From an uncultured Paracoccaceae bacterium (GTDB taxonomy: Bacteria; Pseudomonadota; Alphaproteobacteria; Rhodobacterales; Rhodobacteraceae): DNA of 64,000 nt. Made by a program: the position numbers and the translations under genes. Below the pieces are notes generated by a model. The model did no database searches. It was not told the origin of the DNA and saw nothing but the letters and a program-made list of their open reading frames with translations. This document shows positions 1 to 8,038 of the stretch, piece after piece; positions within the stretch are counted from its first letter, which is position 1; the number at the start of each line of letters is the position of its first letter. Where the stretch lies: contig CANNCO010000001.1 of the NCBI GenBank assembly GCA_947503175.1, positions 1,178,001 to 1,242,000 of the forward strand, written 5' to 3'.

Positions 1-757
1 GCGCACCGTAGGTGCCACCGTCATAAGCGCCTGTAACTGTTGTCCGCAGCATCACCTGGACATTCGCCATGCTGTCCAGTTCGACCATGACATCCGCAAC
101 CCAGTCAGGGCCCGGCCTGCCATCCACATCCTCGATCTCGGCCAGAAGACGCCCGCCCGCCCGCGCCTCTTCGGTCGCGAGGATCACATCCGCCCCGGCC
201 CGGCCCGCAGCGAGTGCCGCCATAAGCCCCGCCGGACCCGCCCCGATCACCAGAACGTCGCAATGGGCATAGGCTCGGTCATAGCGATCCGTATCCGACT
301 GGCCCGACAGCGCGCCCAGCCCCGCCGCCCGCCGGATCAACGGCTCGTACAGCTTCTCCCAAAAGCTGCGCGGCCACATGAATGTCTTGTAATAGAACCC
401 CGCCGACAGGAAGGGCGACACCAGATCGTTAACCTGCATCGCGTCCCATTTAAGCGAGGGCCAGGCATTCTGACTATGGGCCTCAAGCCCGTCATATATC
501 TCCTGCACCGTGGCCCGCGTATTGGGCGTCTGCACGGCCCCCCGTCCGATGCTGACAAGAGCATTCGGCTCTTCCGACCCGGCTGTCAGCGCGCCCCGGG
601 GCCGGTGATACTTGAACGAGCGAGCCATCAACCGCACATCCGCCGCCAAGAGCGCCGAGGCCAGCGTATCGCCCGGATGCCCGCGATAGGTTTTGCCGTC
701 AAACCGGAACGAAATCGTCTGTGACCGGTCGATCAGACCCTTTCCCTCGACCCTCAT
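1..757 (-). CDS. soxA: Sarcosine oxidase alpha subunit, N-terminal part (cut by window edge)
   Basis: This is the first ~252 codons of the large subunit of heterotetrameric sarcosine oxidase, which demethylates sarcosine to glycine, giving 5,10-methylene-tetrahydrofolate and H2O2. Near residues 40-70 it has the ARSFKYHRPRG block typical of the alpha subunit's N-terminal ferredoxin-like domain. A Rossmann motif, VIGAGPAGLMAALAAG, follows at about residues 180-200. The ATG at 757 overlaps the TGA of the delta-subunit gene (ATGA), so translation is probably coupled. The C-terminal aminomethyltransferase-like half lies outside the window to the left, where the gamma subunit would be expected. The identification is firm; only the end is missing. 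Confidence 0.93.
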   Translation of the reverse strand, partial: MRVEGKGLIDRSQTISFRFDGKTYRGHPGDTLASALLAADVRLMARSFKYHRPRGALTAGSEEPNALVSIGRGAVQTPNTRATVQEIYDGLEAHSQNAWPSLKWDAMQVNDLVSPFLSAGFYYKTFMWPRSFWEKLYEPLIRRAAGLGALSGQSDTDRYDRAYAHCDVLVIGAGPAGLMAALAAGRAGADVILATEEARAGGRLLAEIEDVDGRPGPDWVADVMVELDSMANVQVMLRTTVTGAYDGGTYGA

Positions 758-1014
758 TTGCCGCGCTCCGCCGCCGTGCGCGTCGCGCGGAACGCATGGG
801 TCTCCGTATTCCGCTCCGCCACCAGCCATGTGGCGCAGGGCCCATGATACCAAAGCTCCTCGGTCCAGCCTGCCGGGTTCTCGCGATTGTGCAGGTACTC
901 ATCCCACGCGGCACCGCCCGCCTCCGGCGCAGGGCGGTCACACAAAAGCGCATGTCCGCGATAGGTGAACTCGCGGCTGTCCCGCGGCCCGCACTGGGGA
1001 CAGGTCACTTGCAT
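754..1014 (-). CDS. soxD: Sarcosine oxidase delta subunit
   Basis: This is an 86-residue small subunit of heterotetrameric sarcosine oxidase. The N-terminus carries a zinc-binding CPQCGPRD segment (CxxCG), and the chain includes the family's WDEYLH..NP.G and ELWYH..GC-like blocks (ELWYHGPCATWL here). In the family this subunit binds one zinc ion and joins the alpha-beta core. The ATG at 1014 was chosen because homologues begin a few residues before the CxxCG motif; an upstream in-frame ATG at 1050 would add 12 basic residues with no family match. It lies between soxB and soxA, and its stop overlaps the soxA start by 4 bp. Confidence 0.93.
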   Translation of the reverse strand: MQVTCPQCGPRDSREFTYRGHALLCDRPAPEAGGAAWDEYLHNRENPAGWTEELWYHGPCATWLVAERNTETHAFRATRTAAERGK

Positions 1015-1023
1015 TCCATCAGT

Positions 1024-1054
1024 CCTTCGTCTTGTCCGAAATACGCACAATCCG
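1024..1054. repeat. Dispersed intergenic motif, copy 1
   Basis: The stretch begins CCTTCGTCTTGTCC, then one variable base, AAATACGCA and AATCCG. It recurs at 19454-19483 with one substitution and one single-base indel. Here it occupies most of the soxB-soxD spacer, directly before the soxD start on the minus strand. I know of similar GTATTT..GGACAAGA.GAAG-like strings from memory as frequent in Rhodobacterales intergenic DNA, but I cannot verify that here. Confidence 0.55.
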
Positions 1055-1067
1055 ACATCTCAATCCC

Positions 1068-2321
1068 TCAATGCAGATTATGCTGAGAGCCTTTGCCCTC
1101 TTCATCCATCAGCCCTGCACCGGTCCGGAACCGGTCGAGCCGGAACCGCGCCGCGCTTTCATGGGGCCGGTCCTGCGCCAGAAGATGCGCGAAGGCATAA
1201 CCTGATCCCGGCACCGCCTTGAAGCCGCCATAGCACCAGCCGCAATTCAGATAGAGCCCTTCGATATGGGTCCGGTCGATCACCGGCGACCCGTCGGGCG
1301 ACATATCCATGATCCCGCCCCAACTGCGCAGCATCCGCGCCTTGCCGATGGCAGGCATCAGCGTCATCGCCGCCTCCACCACGTGTTCCGCAGTAGGCAG
1401 GTTCCCCCGGGCGGCGTAAGAGGCATAGAAATCCAGATCGCCGCCAAAAACCAGACCGCCCTTGTCCGACTGGCTGATATAGAAATGCCCCATCCCGAAT
1501 GTCACGACTGTATCGATGATCGGCTTCAGACCCTCGGTCACGAAGGCCTGCAAGACGTGGCTTTCGATCGGCAGGCGCATGCTGGCCATTGCCGCCACCT
1601 GGCTTGACCGCCCGGCAACGACGATGCCCACCTTCTTGGCCCGGATCGCCCCGCGCGAGGTCTGAACTCCCGTTACACGACCGTTTTCGATATCGATGCC
1701 GGTCACTTCGCAATTCTGGATCAGGTCCACCCCACGGCTATCGGCGGCCCGCGCAAAGCCCCAAGCCACCGCATCGTGCCGCGCCGTCCCGCCCCGCGGG
1801 TGATAGAGGCCGCCATAGACCGGAAAGCGCACGTTCTCGAAGTCGATGATCGGCACCATCTTCCGAACCCCGTCCGGGTCCAGAATGATCGCGTCATCTC
1901 CCTGATTGATCATCGAATTGGCCCGCCGGATCGCGTAATCGCGCTGACCGTCCGAATGGAACAGGTTGATGATCCCCCGCTGCGAATGCATCACGTTGTA
2001 ATTCAGGTCCTGCTCCAGTCCCTCCCACAACTTCAGGGAATGGCTGTAAAACTCTGAGTTTCCAGGAAGATTATAGTTGGCGCGCACAATGGTCGTGTTC
2101 CGCCCGACATTGCCACCGCCCAGATACCCCTTCTCAAGAACGGCGATATTCCGAAGCCCGTGCTCTTTGGCCAAGTAATGTGCCGTGGCGAGGCCGTGGC
2201 CGCCACCGCCGATTATGATGATGTCATATTCGGGCCTGGGATCGGGATTGCGCCAGACGGGATGCCAGCCCTTGTTGCCGGTCAACCCTTGGGCAATGAC
2301 CCTCAGTCCCGAATAACGCAT
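1068..2321 (-). CDS. soxB: Sarcosine oxidase beta subunit
   Basis: This 417-residue FAD-dependent oxidoreductase (DAO family) is the catalytic beta subunit of heterotetrameric sarcosine oxidase, carrying covalent FMN and non-covalent FAD in the family. The dinucleotide-binding motif IIIIGGGGHG is at residues ~34-43. The C-terminal GGIMDMSPDGSPVI and NCGWCYGGFKAVPGSG blocks are typical of SoxB. The ATG at 2321 has a GGAG ribosome site eight bases upstream and gives the usual family length; an upstream ATG at 2372 was not used. It is the first gene of the soxBDA(G) operon, with a 53-bp spacer before soxD. The operon feeds methyl groups of glycine betaine or choline breakdown into C1 metabolism. 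Confidence 0.96.
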   Translation of the reverse strand: MRYSGLRVIAQGLTGNKGWHPVWRNPDPRPEYDIIIIGGGGHGLATAHYLAKEHGLRNIAVLEKGYLGGGNVGRNTTIVRANYNLPGNSEFYSHSLKLWEGLEQDLNYNVMHSQRGIINLFHSDGQRDYAIRRANSMINQGDDAIILDPDGVRKMVPIIDFENVRFPVYGGLYHPRGGTARHDAVAWGFARAADSRGVDLIQNCEVTGIDIENGRVTGVQTSRGAIRAKKVGIVVAGRSSQVAAMASMRLPIESHVLQAFVTEGLKPIIDTVVTFGMGHFYISQSDKGGLVFGGDLDFYASYAARGNLPTAEHVVEAAMTLMPAIGKARMLRSWGGIMDMSPDGSPVIDRTHIEGLYLNCGWCYGGFKAVPGSGYAFAHLLAQDRPHESAARFRLDRFRTGAGLMDEEGKGSQHNLH

Positions 2322-2462
2322 GTCATGAACTCCACATCTTCCGGCCAGCATAACGGTCGGGCTTCGCGACACAATTCAACGTTCTGAAACCGAAACCGCG
2401 CCCGGTGCCGACATGCTCTTGCCTGTCAGCGACCGGGTAAGGCCTTGGAGTGTTCTAGGATA

Positions 2463-3902
2463 TCACAGCCCCTTGGCGCGGTAACTCGACGCGATCCGCT
2501 GGATCGCCACGACATAGGCCGCGACGCGCAGATCGGTCACGTCATCACGCCCGTGCCAGACCTCGCGCATGGACTGGTATGCCGCGCGCATCGTGTCGTC
2601 GAGACCCGACCGTACAAGCTCCAACTCACCCGCGCCGCGAAGGTACTTGTCCTTGAAACCCGGGCTCAGTGTCCAGCCGGTGCCGGTATCCTTCGACAGG
2701 CGCTCAAGCTCATCGACGATCAACTGGTGCCGCGCCTCTTCCTGACGGCGCTGCATCCGGCCAAACCGGATATGGCTCAGGTTCTTGACCCACTCGAAAT
2801 ACGACACAGTGACACCGCCGGCATTCGCGTACATATCGGGGATGATCACCACACCCTTCTGGCGCAGGATATCATCAGCCCCGGCGGTGACCGGGCCGTT
2901 TGCCGCCTCGATGATCAGCGGCGCCTTGATCCGGGCCGCATTACCGAGGTTGATCACACCTTCGACCGCCGCGGGGATCAGGATGTCGCACTCGGCCTCC
3001 AGCACCGACAGGCCGTTCTCGACATAGGTCGCATCGGCATAACCCTTGACGCCGCCATGGGCGGTGATCCAGTGATGCACGGCCTCCACATCAAGGCCCT
3101 TGTCGCTGACCAGCGCGCCATCCCGTTCGATAATCCCGGTGACCAGCGCCCCGTCTTCTTCGTTCAGAAACTTGGCCGCGTGGTACCCCACGTTACCAAG
3201 ACCCTGAACGACAACGCGTTTGCCGTCCAGCTTACCCTTCAGGTTCGCCAGAGCCACGTCTTCGGGATTGCGGAAGAACTCGTGAAGCGCGTATTGAACG
3301 CCGCGCCCCGTCGCCTCAACCCGGCCCTGAATACCGCCCGCATGGGCTGGCTTGCCCGTGACACAGGCATTGGCATTTATATCGGTCGTGTTCATCCGCC
3401 TGTATTGATCGGCGATCCACGACATCTCGCGCTCACCCGTTCCCATATCCGGCGCCGGCACGTTCTGCGACGGATGGATCAGATCGCGCTTGGCCAATTC
3501 ATAGGCAAAACGGCGCGTTATCTGTTCAAGTTCATGTTCTTCATACTCGCGCGGATCAATGCAAAGCCCACCTTTCGACCCGCCAAAGGGCGTTTCGACC
3601 AAGGCGCACTTATAGGTCATCAGCGCCGCCAGCGCCTCGACCTCGTTCTGGTTCACGGTCGTGGCAAATCGGATACCGCCCTTGACCGGCTCCATATGCT
3701 CCGAATGCACGCTGCGATAGCCGGTGAATGTCCGGATCCCGCCGCGCAGCCGAACCCCGAACCGGACCGTATAGGTCGCGTTGCAAACCCTGATCTTCTC
3801 CTCAAGCCCCGGCGAGAGGTCCAGAAGCCCCACGGCGCGGTTGAACATCAGATCCACGGATTCGCGGAATCCCGGTTCCTTGAGAGCAGAATGATCGGTC
3901 AT
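2463..3902 (-). CDS. Glu/Leu/Phe/Val dehydrogenase (glutamate dehydrogenase)
   Basis: This 479-residue NAD(P)-dependent amino-acid dehydrogenase most likely interconverts glutamate with 2-oxoglutarate and ammonia. The substrate-binding segment GGSKGGLCIDP carries the conserved glycine loop and lysine. The catalytic aspartate lies in VPAPDMGTGEREM, and a Rossmann motif VVQGLGNVG follows in the second domain. The ATG at 3902 is preceded by an ideal GGAGGA ribosome site. The reading frame stays open for 68 more codons upstream (to 4106), but that part is low-complexity, arginine-rich and shows no family similarity, so it is treated as leader. The gene stands alone, next to the sarcosine oxidase operon on the same strand. 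The exact substrate (Glu versus Leu/Val) is not proved. Confidence 0.92.
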   Translation of the reverse strand: MTDHSALKEPGFRESVDLMFNRAVGLLDLSPGLEEKIRVCNATYTVRFGVRLRGGIRTFTGYRSVHSEHMEPVKGGIRFATTVNQNEVEALAALMTYKCALVETPFGGSKGGLCIDPREYEEHELEQITRRFAYELAKRDLIHPSQNVPAPDMGTGEREMSWIADQYRRMNTTDINANACVTGKPAHAGGIQGRVEATGRGVQYALHEFFRNPEDVALANLKGKLDGKRVVVQGLGNVGYHAAKFLNEEDGALVTGIIERDGALVSDKGLDVEAVHHWITAHGGVKGYADATYVENGLSVLEAECDILIPAAVEGVINLGNAARIKAPLIIEAANGPVTAGADDILRQKGVVIIPDMYANAGGVTVSYFEWVKNLSHIRFGRMQRRQEEARHQLIVDELERLSKDTGTGWTLSPGFKDKYLRGAGELELVRSGLDDTMRAAYQSMREVWHGRDDVTDLRVAAYVVAIQRIASSYRAKGL

Positions 3903-4272
3903 GGAAGTCCTCCCTTTACGGCCCGTCCTGCGAATCGGCGGCGGGTATTCTGTTTCGGGCAGCCTACTCCGCTGACCCATCATTGCACCTGAATTATCCC
4001 CGCCGGATCTGATTCGCCGCCGGTCACGCGGCGAAACCCGTGTCCGGAAAGACGGCTTCAGATTGGAAACGATCCTGCCCGTTTGCAGCTCAGTATGCGC
4101 TCTCAAGCAAACAATAGGGCCCTTAAAATAGGGAAAACGCCCAAATTCTGCCGCATCTCGATATCACAATCGATCCCAAATCACCTTTTCGCCCGAGCGA
4201 AAGGGGCTGTTTGCGAACGACGGTCGCGTGCCGCGGCCCGGCAGGCTGCGGATTGTTGAAGGAGTACGGAAG
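3903..4272. other. Divergent intergenic region with a perfect stem-loop
   Basis: These 370 bp separate two divergent genes and hold no gene I can support. A perfect 8-bp stem with a 7-base loop lies at 4013-4035 (TTCGCCGC / GCGGCGAA), about 110 bp upstream of the glutamate dehydrogenase start and possibly in its leader RNA. A second, bulged stem-loop (CCTTTTCGC / GCGAAAGG) lies at 4184-4204 ahead of the TadG-like gene. No clear sigma-70 boxes stand out. Confidence 0.4.
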
Positions 4273-6222
4273 TTGGAAAGCGATTTTCTGAAGAACGACG
4301 TAACGCCGCGTATCCTCTTGCCCGAGATGGTGGAGGAGCCCCGCGTAACAAAGATCGGTCTCTTCCGTCGGGACGAGGACGGATCGCTGATCATTTTCAG
4401 CCTGTTCATTTTCGTCATGATTCTGTTCGTCGCCGGCATGGCCGTCGATCTGATGCGGTTCGAAACGGATCGGACCGCCCTGCAGAACTCCCTAGACGGT
4501 GCTTCGCTCGCCGCGACGAACCTCGATCAGGAACGTGACCCCGTCGATCTCGTGAAGGACATTATGGAGAAACGCGGCTATGATCGTGACCTGGTCAACG
4601 TGGTTCCGGTCGAAAGCTACTCGGGCGACATCGCATCTCCGGATCCCGGCACGCTCATGTCGCGCCGGGTCACGGCCTCGTATGACCTGACCGTCAACAC
4701 GTTCTTCATGCCGCTTCTCGGGATCGACACCCTTGGGACCAATACCGCGGGCGAGGCGTTCGAGCGCGTGCAGAACGTCGAGGTCTCGCTGGTTCTCGAC
4801 ATTTCCGGCTCAATGAGCGGAACAAAACTCTCGGACCTCAAGGAATCGGCCAAGAAATTCTTCAGGGAAGTGATCAACGAAGAGGCCGAAGAAGGTGCGG
4901 TTTCTGTATCGCTGATCCCTTACAATCACACGGTTGTCGTGCCTGACATCATCTTTGACCAACTGACGACCAACGCTGCGGTGCCGGTTCTGAGCCCGGC
5001 CGCGTATACTGGCGCGCTTGAATTCACGCCGCTCAATCATCCCCGGTCACGGTGCGTCCGCTGGCGCGACAGCGAAATGACAGTCAACGCATCCCAGCTG
5101 AGGTCCGACGTAACTGTCGGCGGTGTGACAAAGAAGAACTACGAACTTCTGCGCGCGGTGACGACCTCGCAAGTGCTCGATATGATGGCTTACTACGATC
5201 CGGGCAACAAAAGCGCGGGCGACGGCGGCACCTATGGTTGGCCAGCCCATGAGTCGAACCGTCGCTGTGATCCGACCCGTAGTCCGATCCTGCCATATCA
5301 AACAACGCTGCAGCCTCTGGAAGATCACGTCGATGCTTTCTATGCGGCGGGCAACACGGCGATCGATCATGGGATGAAGTGGGGCGTCGCCCTTCTCGAC
5401 CCGGCGTTTCGTACTGTCGTGGATGATTTGATCGACAATCACGATTTCCCAGAGAAACTGCGGGATCGTCCCTATGACTACGACTCCGCAAACTCGCTGA
5501 AAGTGGTCGTTCTGATGACGGACGGCAGGAATACCGGGCAGTACGACCTGAAGCCCGATTTCAAGCGCGGCCCAAGCCGCTTCTGGTATTCCGAAAAGGC
5601 GGGCAGCGAACAAGTCCGGAATCCGAACTATCCGACGGAACCAAACGAGTTTATCGACGTGTCTGGCGAATACATCGTCGACATCAACGAAAACGGGAAC
5701 CCGGACCGAGAAAAGGACTGGTATGACGGCTACTACATTCTCATGCCAGACAACGGTGAAGAAACCCGTTTCATGCGCCCGCACAGACCGTGGGATAACA
5801 CGAGCGATGCGCGCCTCTACTCGGTCGCTGAACTGCCGGACGACGCGCGTCAGATGGATTACTCCGAACTGTACGACCGGTTCTCGGAGAACGCTCTGGC
5901 CGAGTTCTTCCGCGACGACCAAGTCGGTGACTGGGGTGCGCGCCAAGCCCACCGCGAGGCGGACTACCAGCCTATCAGCGGTGCCGAGGGCGACGAACGC
6001 CTCAATGGCGATGACTCGCTGGCCGGCATCTGCGCCGCAGCCAAGGTGGACGCAGAGATTCTGGTTTACACGATCGCCTTTGGTTCTGGTGCCGACACCA
6101 CCGAGATGGGCAAGTGTTCGTCGGGTGAAGGCTATGCATTCACCGCCGCGGATGGTGAGCAGCTAACGGCAGCGTTCGAAGCGATTGCGTCTTCGATCAC
6201 CAGACTGAGGCTGACACAATGA
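4273..6222 (+). CDS. TadG-like pilus assembly protein with von Willebrand A domain
   Basis: This is a 649-residue protein anchored by one N-terminal membrane segment (about residues 38-58), preceded by a basic and acidic patch (RRDEDGS) as in TadE/TadG pseudopilins. A VWA domain follows, with the MIDAS motif DISGS at residues ~176-180 and a later VVVLMTDG block. The middle is long and acidic. TadG-type proteins take part in Flp/Tad pilus assembly or surface attachment and face the periplasm. The TTG at 4273 was preferred because GAAGGAG lies eight bases upstream; the in-frame GTG at 4228 has no ribosome site. The stop overlaps the next gene's start (ATGA). The start is the main uncertainty. 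Confidence 0.85.
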   Translation: MESDFLKNDVTPRILLPEMVEEPRVTKIGLFRRDEDGSLIIFSLFIFVMILFVAGMAVDLMRFETDRTALQNSLDGASLAATNLDQERDPVDLVKDIMEKRGYDRDLVNVVPVESYSGDIASPDPGTLMSRRVTASYDLTVNTFFMPLLGIDTLGTNTAGEAFERVQNVEVSLVLDISGSMSGTKLSDLKESAKKFFREVINEEAEEGAVSVSLIPYNHTVVVPDIIFDQLTTNAAVPVLSPAAYTGALEFTPLNHPRSRCVRWRDSEMTVNASQLRSDVTVGGVTKKNYELLRAVTTSQVLDMMAYYDPGNKSAGDGGTYGWPAHESNRRCDPTRSPILPYQTTLQPLEDHVDAFYAAGNTAIDHGMKWGVALLDPAFRTVVDDLIDNHDFPEKLRDRPYDYDSANSLKVVVLMTDGRNTGQYDLKPDFKRGPSRFWYSEKAGSEQVRNPNYPTEPNEFIDVSGEYIVDINENGNPDREKDWYDGYYILMPDNGEETRFMRPHRPWDNTSDARLYSVAELPDDARQMDYSELYDRFSENALAEFFRDDQVGDWGARQAHREADYQPISGAEGDERLNGDDSLAGICAAAKVDAEILVYTIAFGSGADTTEMGKCSSGEGYAFTAADGEQLTAAFEAIASSITRLRLTQ

Positions 6223-6806
6223 GAATGCGTTTGATTCCCAGGCTGCGCCGCTTTCGGCGCCGCGAAGATGGTCAGGCGACAATCGAGTTCGTCATTCTGT
6301 TTCCGGCCTTCGTTATGATCATGCTTAGCTCGATCGAAGCGGGTTTGATGATGGCCCGGAACGTGATGCTGGAACGCGGCGTCGACATCGCCGTGCGCGA
6401 GTTGCGTCTTGGCACGCCCACACCACCGACTTACGAAGAGTTCAAGCAGTCGATCTGTGACAACGCGATTATCTTTAGTGATTGCGATGATCTTCTTCAG
6501 GTGGCGCTTGAGCCGGTTGACACCGGAACATGGACCGGCTTCCCGACGCAATTGGCCTGCATCAACGAGCAAACCCACCTGTCGGAGACCAACCCGATCA
6601 ACCCGATCGACGACACGACCTTTGTCGGAGGCGGCAACAACGAACTGATGATCGTACAGGCATGCGGTTTGTTCGACCCGTTCTTCCCAACCACGCGGTT
6701 TGGCATGCAAATGCCACGCTACGATGCCGATCCCGACGACGACTTCGTGTCAGAGAAGTTTGCACTTGTCGTGACATCGGCCTTCGTCAACGAGCCCTCG
6801 AGGTAG
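6219..6806 (+). CDS. TadE family pilus assembly protein
   Basis: This 195-residue protein has a basic start, the TadE signature EDGQATIEF at about residues 20-28, and one hydrophobic segment after it (VILFPAFVMIML). This pseudopilin-like architecture is typical of TadE. The remainder is periplasmic, with several cysteines that could form disulfides. Its ATG overlaps the TadG stop by 4 bp and the next gene starts 6 bp after its end, so the three genes form one operon. In the family TadE is a minor pseudopilin of the Flp pilus. No prepilin peptidase, ATPase or secretin gene is nearby. Confidence 0.88.
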   Translation: MRMRLIPRLRRFRRREDGQATIEFVILFPAFVMIMLSSIEAGLMMARNVMLERGVDIAVRELRLGTPTPPTYEEFKQSICDNAIIFSDCDDLLQVALEPVDTGTWTGFPTQLACINEQTHLSETNPINPIDDTTFVGGGNNELMIVQACGLFDPFFPTTRFGMQMPRYDADPDDDFVSEKFALVVTSAFVNEPSR

Positions 6807-6811
6807 GCATC

Positions 6812-7417
6812 ATGCGCAGACTTCTTTCCCCCCTTTCGCGCTTCCGTGCATCCGAGCATGGCGGCCTGTCAGTCGAGGCGGTGATCATCTTTCCGATACT
6901 GCTTTGGGCTTATGGTACGATGTTCGTCTACTGGGATGCGTTCAAGGCCCAGAACCTGAACCTCAAGGCCGCCTACACCGTCGCCGACTATATCTCGCGC
7001 GAGGACGGTCTTTTGACCCCGACAGATATAGAAGGGTTGAATGACACTTATACCTACCTGATCCGGAACGATGATGGGAACGACCTGCGCGTTACGGTCG
7101 TGCGTTACATCGTCGATCCTGCCGATCCGACAGGTGATCCGCTCATGGAGCTCAGCTGGTCTGATGGCGCAGGTGGGTACGAGGCCTACACTGATCTGAC
7201 AGAAATCGAAGATCAGCTTCCGCTTCTGACCGTTGGTGACGAGCTGATCTTTGTCGAAACCCAGATGTGGTGGACGCCACCCCTGACCTTGAACCTCGGC
7301 TTCGTCGGCCTGGATCGACAGCAGTTCAGAAACACTGTCTTCACGGCCCCGCGGTTTTCACCAAGGGTTGCCTGGGATGGCAACGAGGATGGCGAAGACG
7401 ACGAGTTGTCGTCCTAA
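6812..7417 (+). CDS. TadE/TadG-like membrane protein
   Basis: A 201-residue protein, third gene of the Tad-like operon. It starts with a basic segment, then SEHGGLSVEAVIIFPILLW, a variant of the TadE motif (E-x-G-x-S-V-E) running into one membrane segment. The periplasmic part is acidic and ends in a run of aspartate and glutamate. I infer a minor pseudopilin or a partner of the two proteins upstream. The stop overlaps by 4 bp with the end of the convergent gene on the other strand. Its pilus role rests on family resemblance and operon position. Confidence 0.82.
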   Translation: MRRLLSPLSRFRASEHGGLSVEAVIIFPILLWAYGTMFVYWDAFKAQNLNLKAAYTVADYISREDGLLTPTDIEGLNDTYTYLIRNDDGNDLRVTVVRYIVDPADPTGDPLMELSWSDGAGGYEAYTDLTEIEDQLPLLTVGDELIFVETQMWWTPPLTLNLGFVGLDRQQFRNTVFTAPRFSPRVAWDGNEDGEDDELSS

Positions 7418-7902
7418 CCCTTCTTTCTCTCCGCAATGAGAAGCGCGATGATCTCGGCCATGGCTTTCGCCTCATTGGCCGAGGTCACGCCGCCCACTCC
7501 GACAAAACGGCCCACCCGCCACCAGAGCCCCGGAACCCAGATCCGGGGCGCGCGTGCGGACAGATGAACCAGAAACCCGTTTGACGGTTTGAAGGCGAAC
7601 GCCCCGCGGTCGATGCCAGTGATGTCGTCGATCCGGGCAAGGACACGACCCTGACTGTCGCTCAGCGCCTCGCGCGTCAGCTCGATCCGGTTCGCAGTGG
7701 CATAGAACATCCGCACGGCACCGATAAGGGTCAGGGTACCAAGTCCCGCCAGAAGCAGCCGCAGCACCACCGGCCCCTCCGGCATCACGACCCCCAGCCA
7801 GACCAGGAGAATACCAAGCGCACCTTGGATGATCACGGCCACCCAACGGCGGGCCGGGCGTGGGGTCAGTGTCGCGAGTATCTCCATCCGTATCTCATCC
7901 AT
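7414..7902 (-). CDS. Conserved hypothetical membrane protein
   Basis: This 162-residue protein has two closely spaced hydrophobic segments, about residues 20-42 and 46-65 (VAVIIQGALGILLVWLGVV and LRLLLAGLGTLTLIGAV). A soluble C-terminal domain of about 90 residues follows. That arrangement resembles small bacterial PH-like membrane proteins: a strand-rich region, ELTREALSDSQGRVLARIDDI, precedes FLVHL. I do not recognise a specific family. It ends tail-to-tail with the TadE-like gene (4-bp overlap) and stands alone. The function is unknown. Confidence 0.75.
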   Translation of the reverse strand: MDEIRMEILATLTPRPARRWVAVIIQGALGILLVWLGVVMPEGPVVLRLLLAGLGTLTLIGAVRMFYATANRIELTREALSDSQGRVLARIDDITGIDRGAFAFKPSNGFLVHLSARAPRIWVPGLWWRVGRFVGVGGVTSANEAKAMAEIIALLIAERKKG

Positions 7903-8038
7903 TCGGCGTGCCCTGCCCTAACCGGAAACGCGGGATTTGGCGAGAGCGCACAACGCCTCTTTTCCTGCGCACAGAACGCGCTCTGGGCAGCGGCAACGGG
8001 ACGTTCTATCTGTTCCACAAGATATCGGAGACCATGCC

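Noticed and set aside
2445-3992. A 515-codon open frame on the plus strand
   Set aside because: It lies opposite glutamate dehydrogenase, whose protein motifs and ribosome site are clear. Long antisense frames are common in high-GC DNA and this one has no family features.
3903-4106. 68-codon N-terminal extension of glutamate dehydrogenase
   Set aside because: The segment is arginine-rich without family similarity, and an ideal GGAGGA ribosome site precedes the ATG at 3902.
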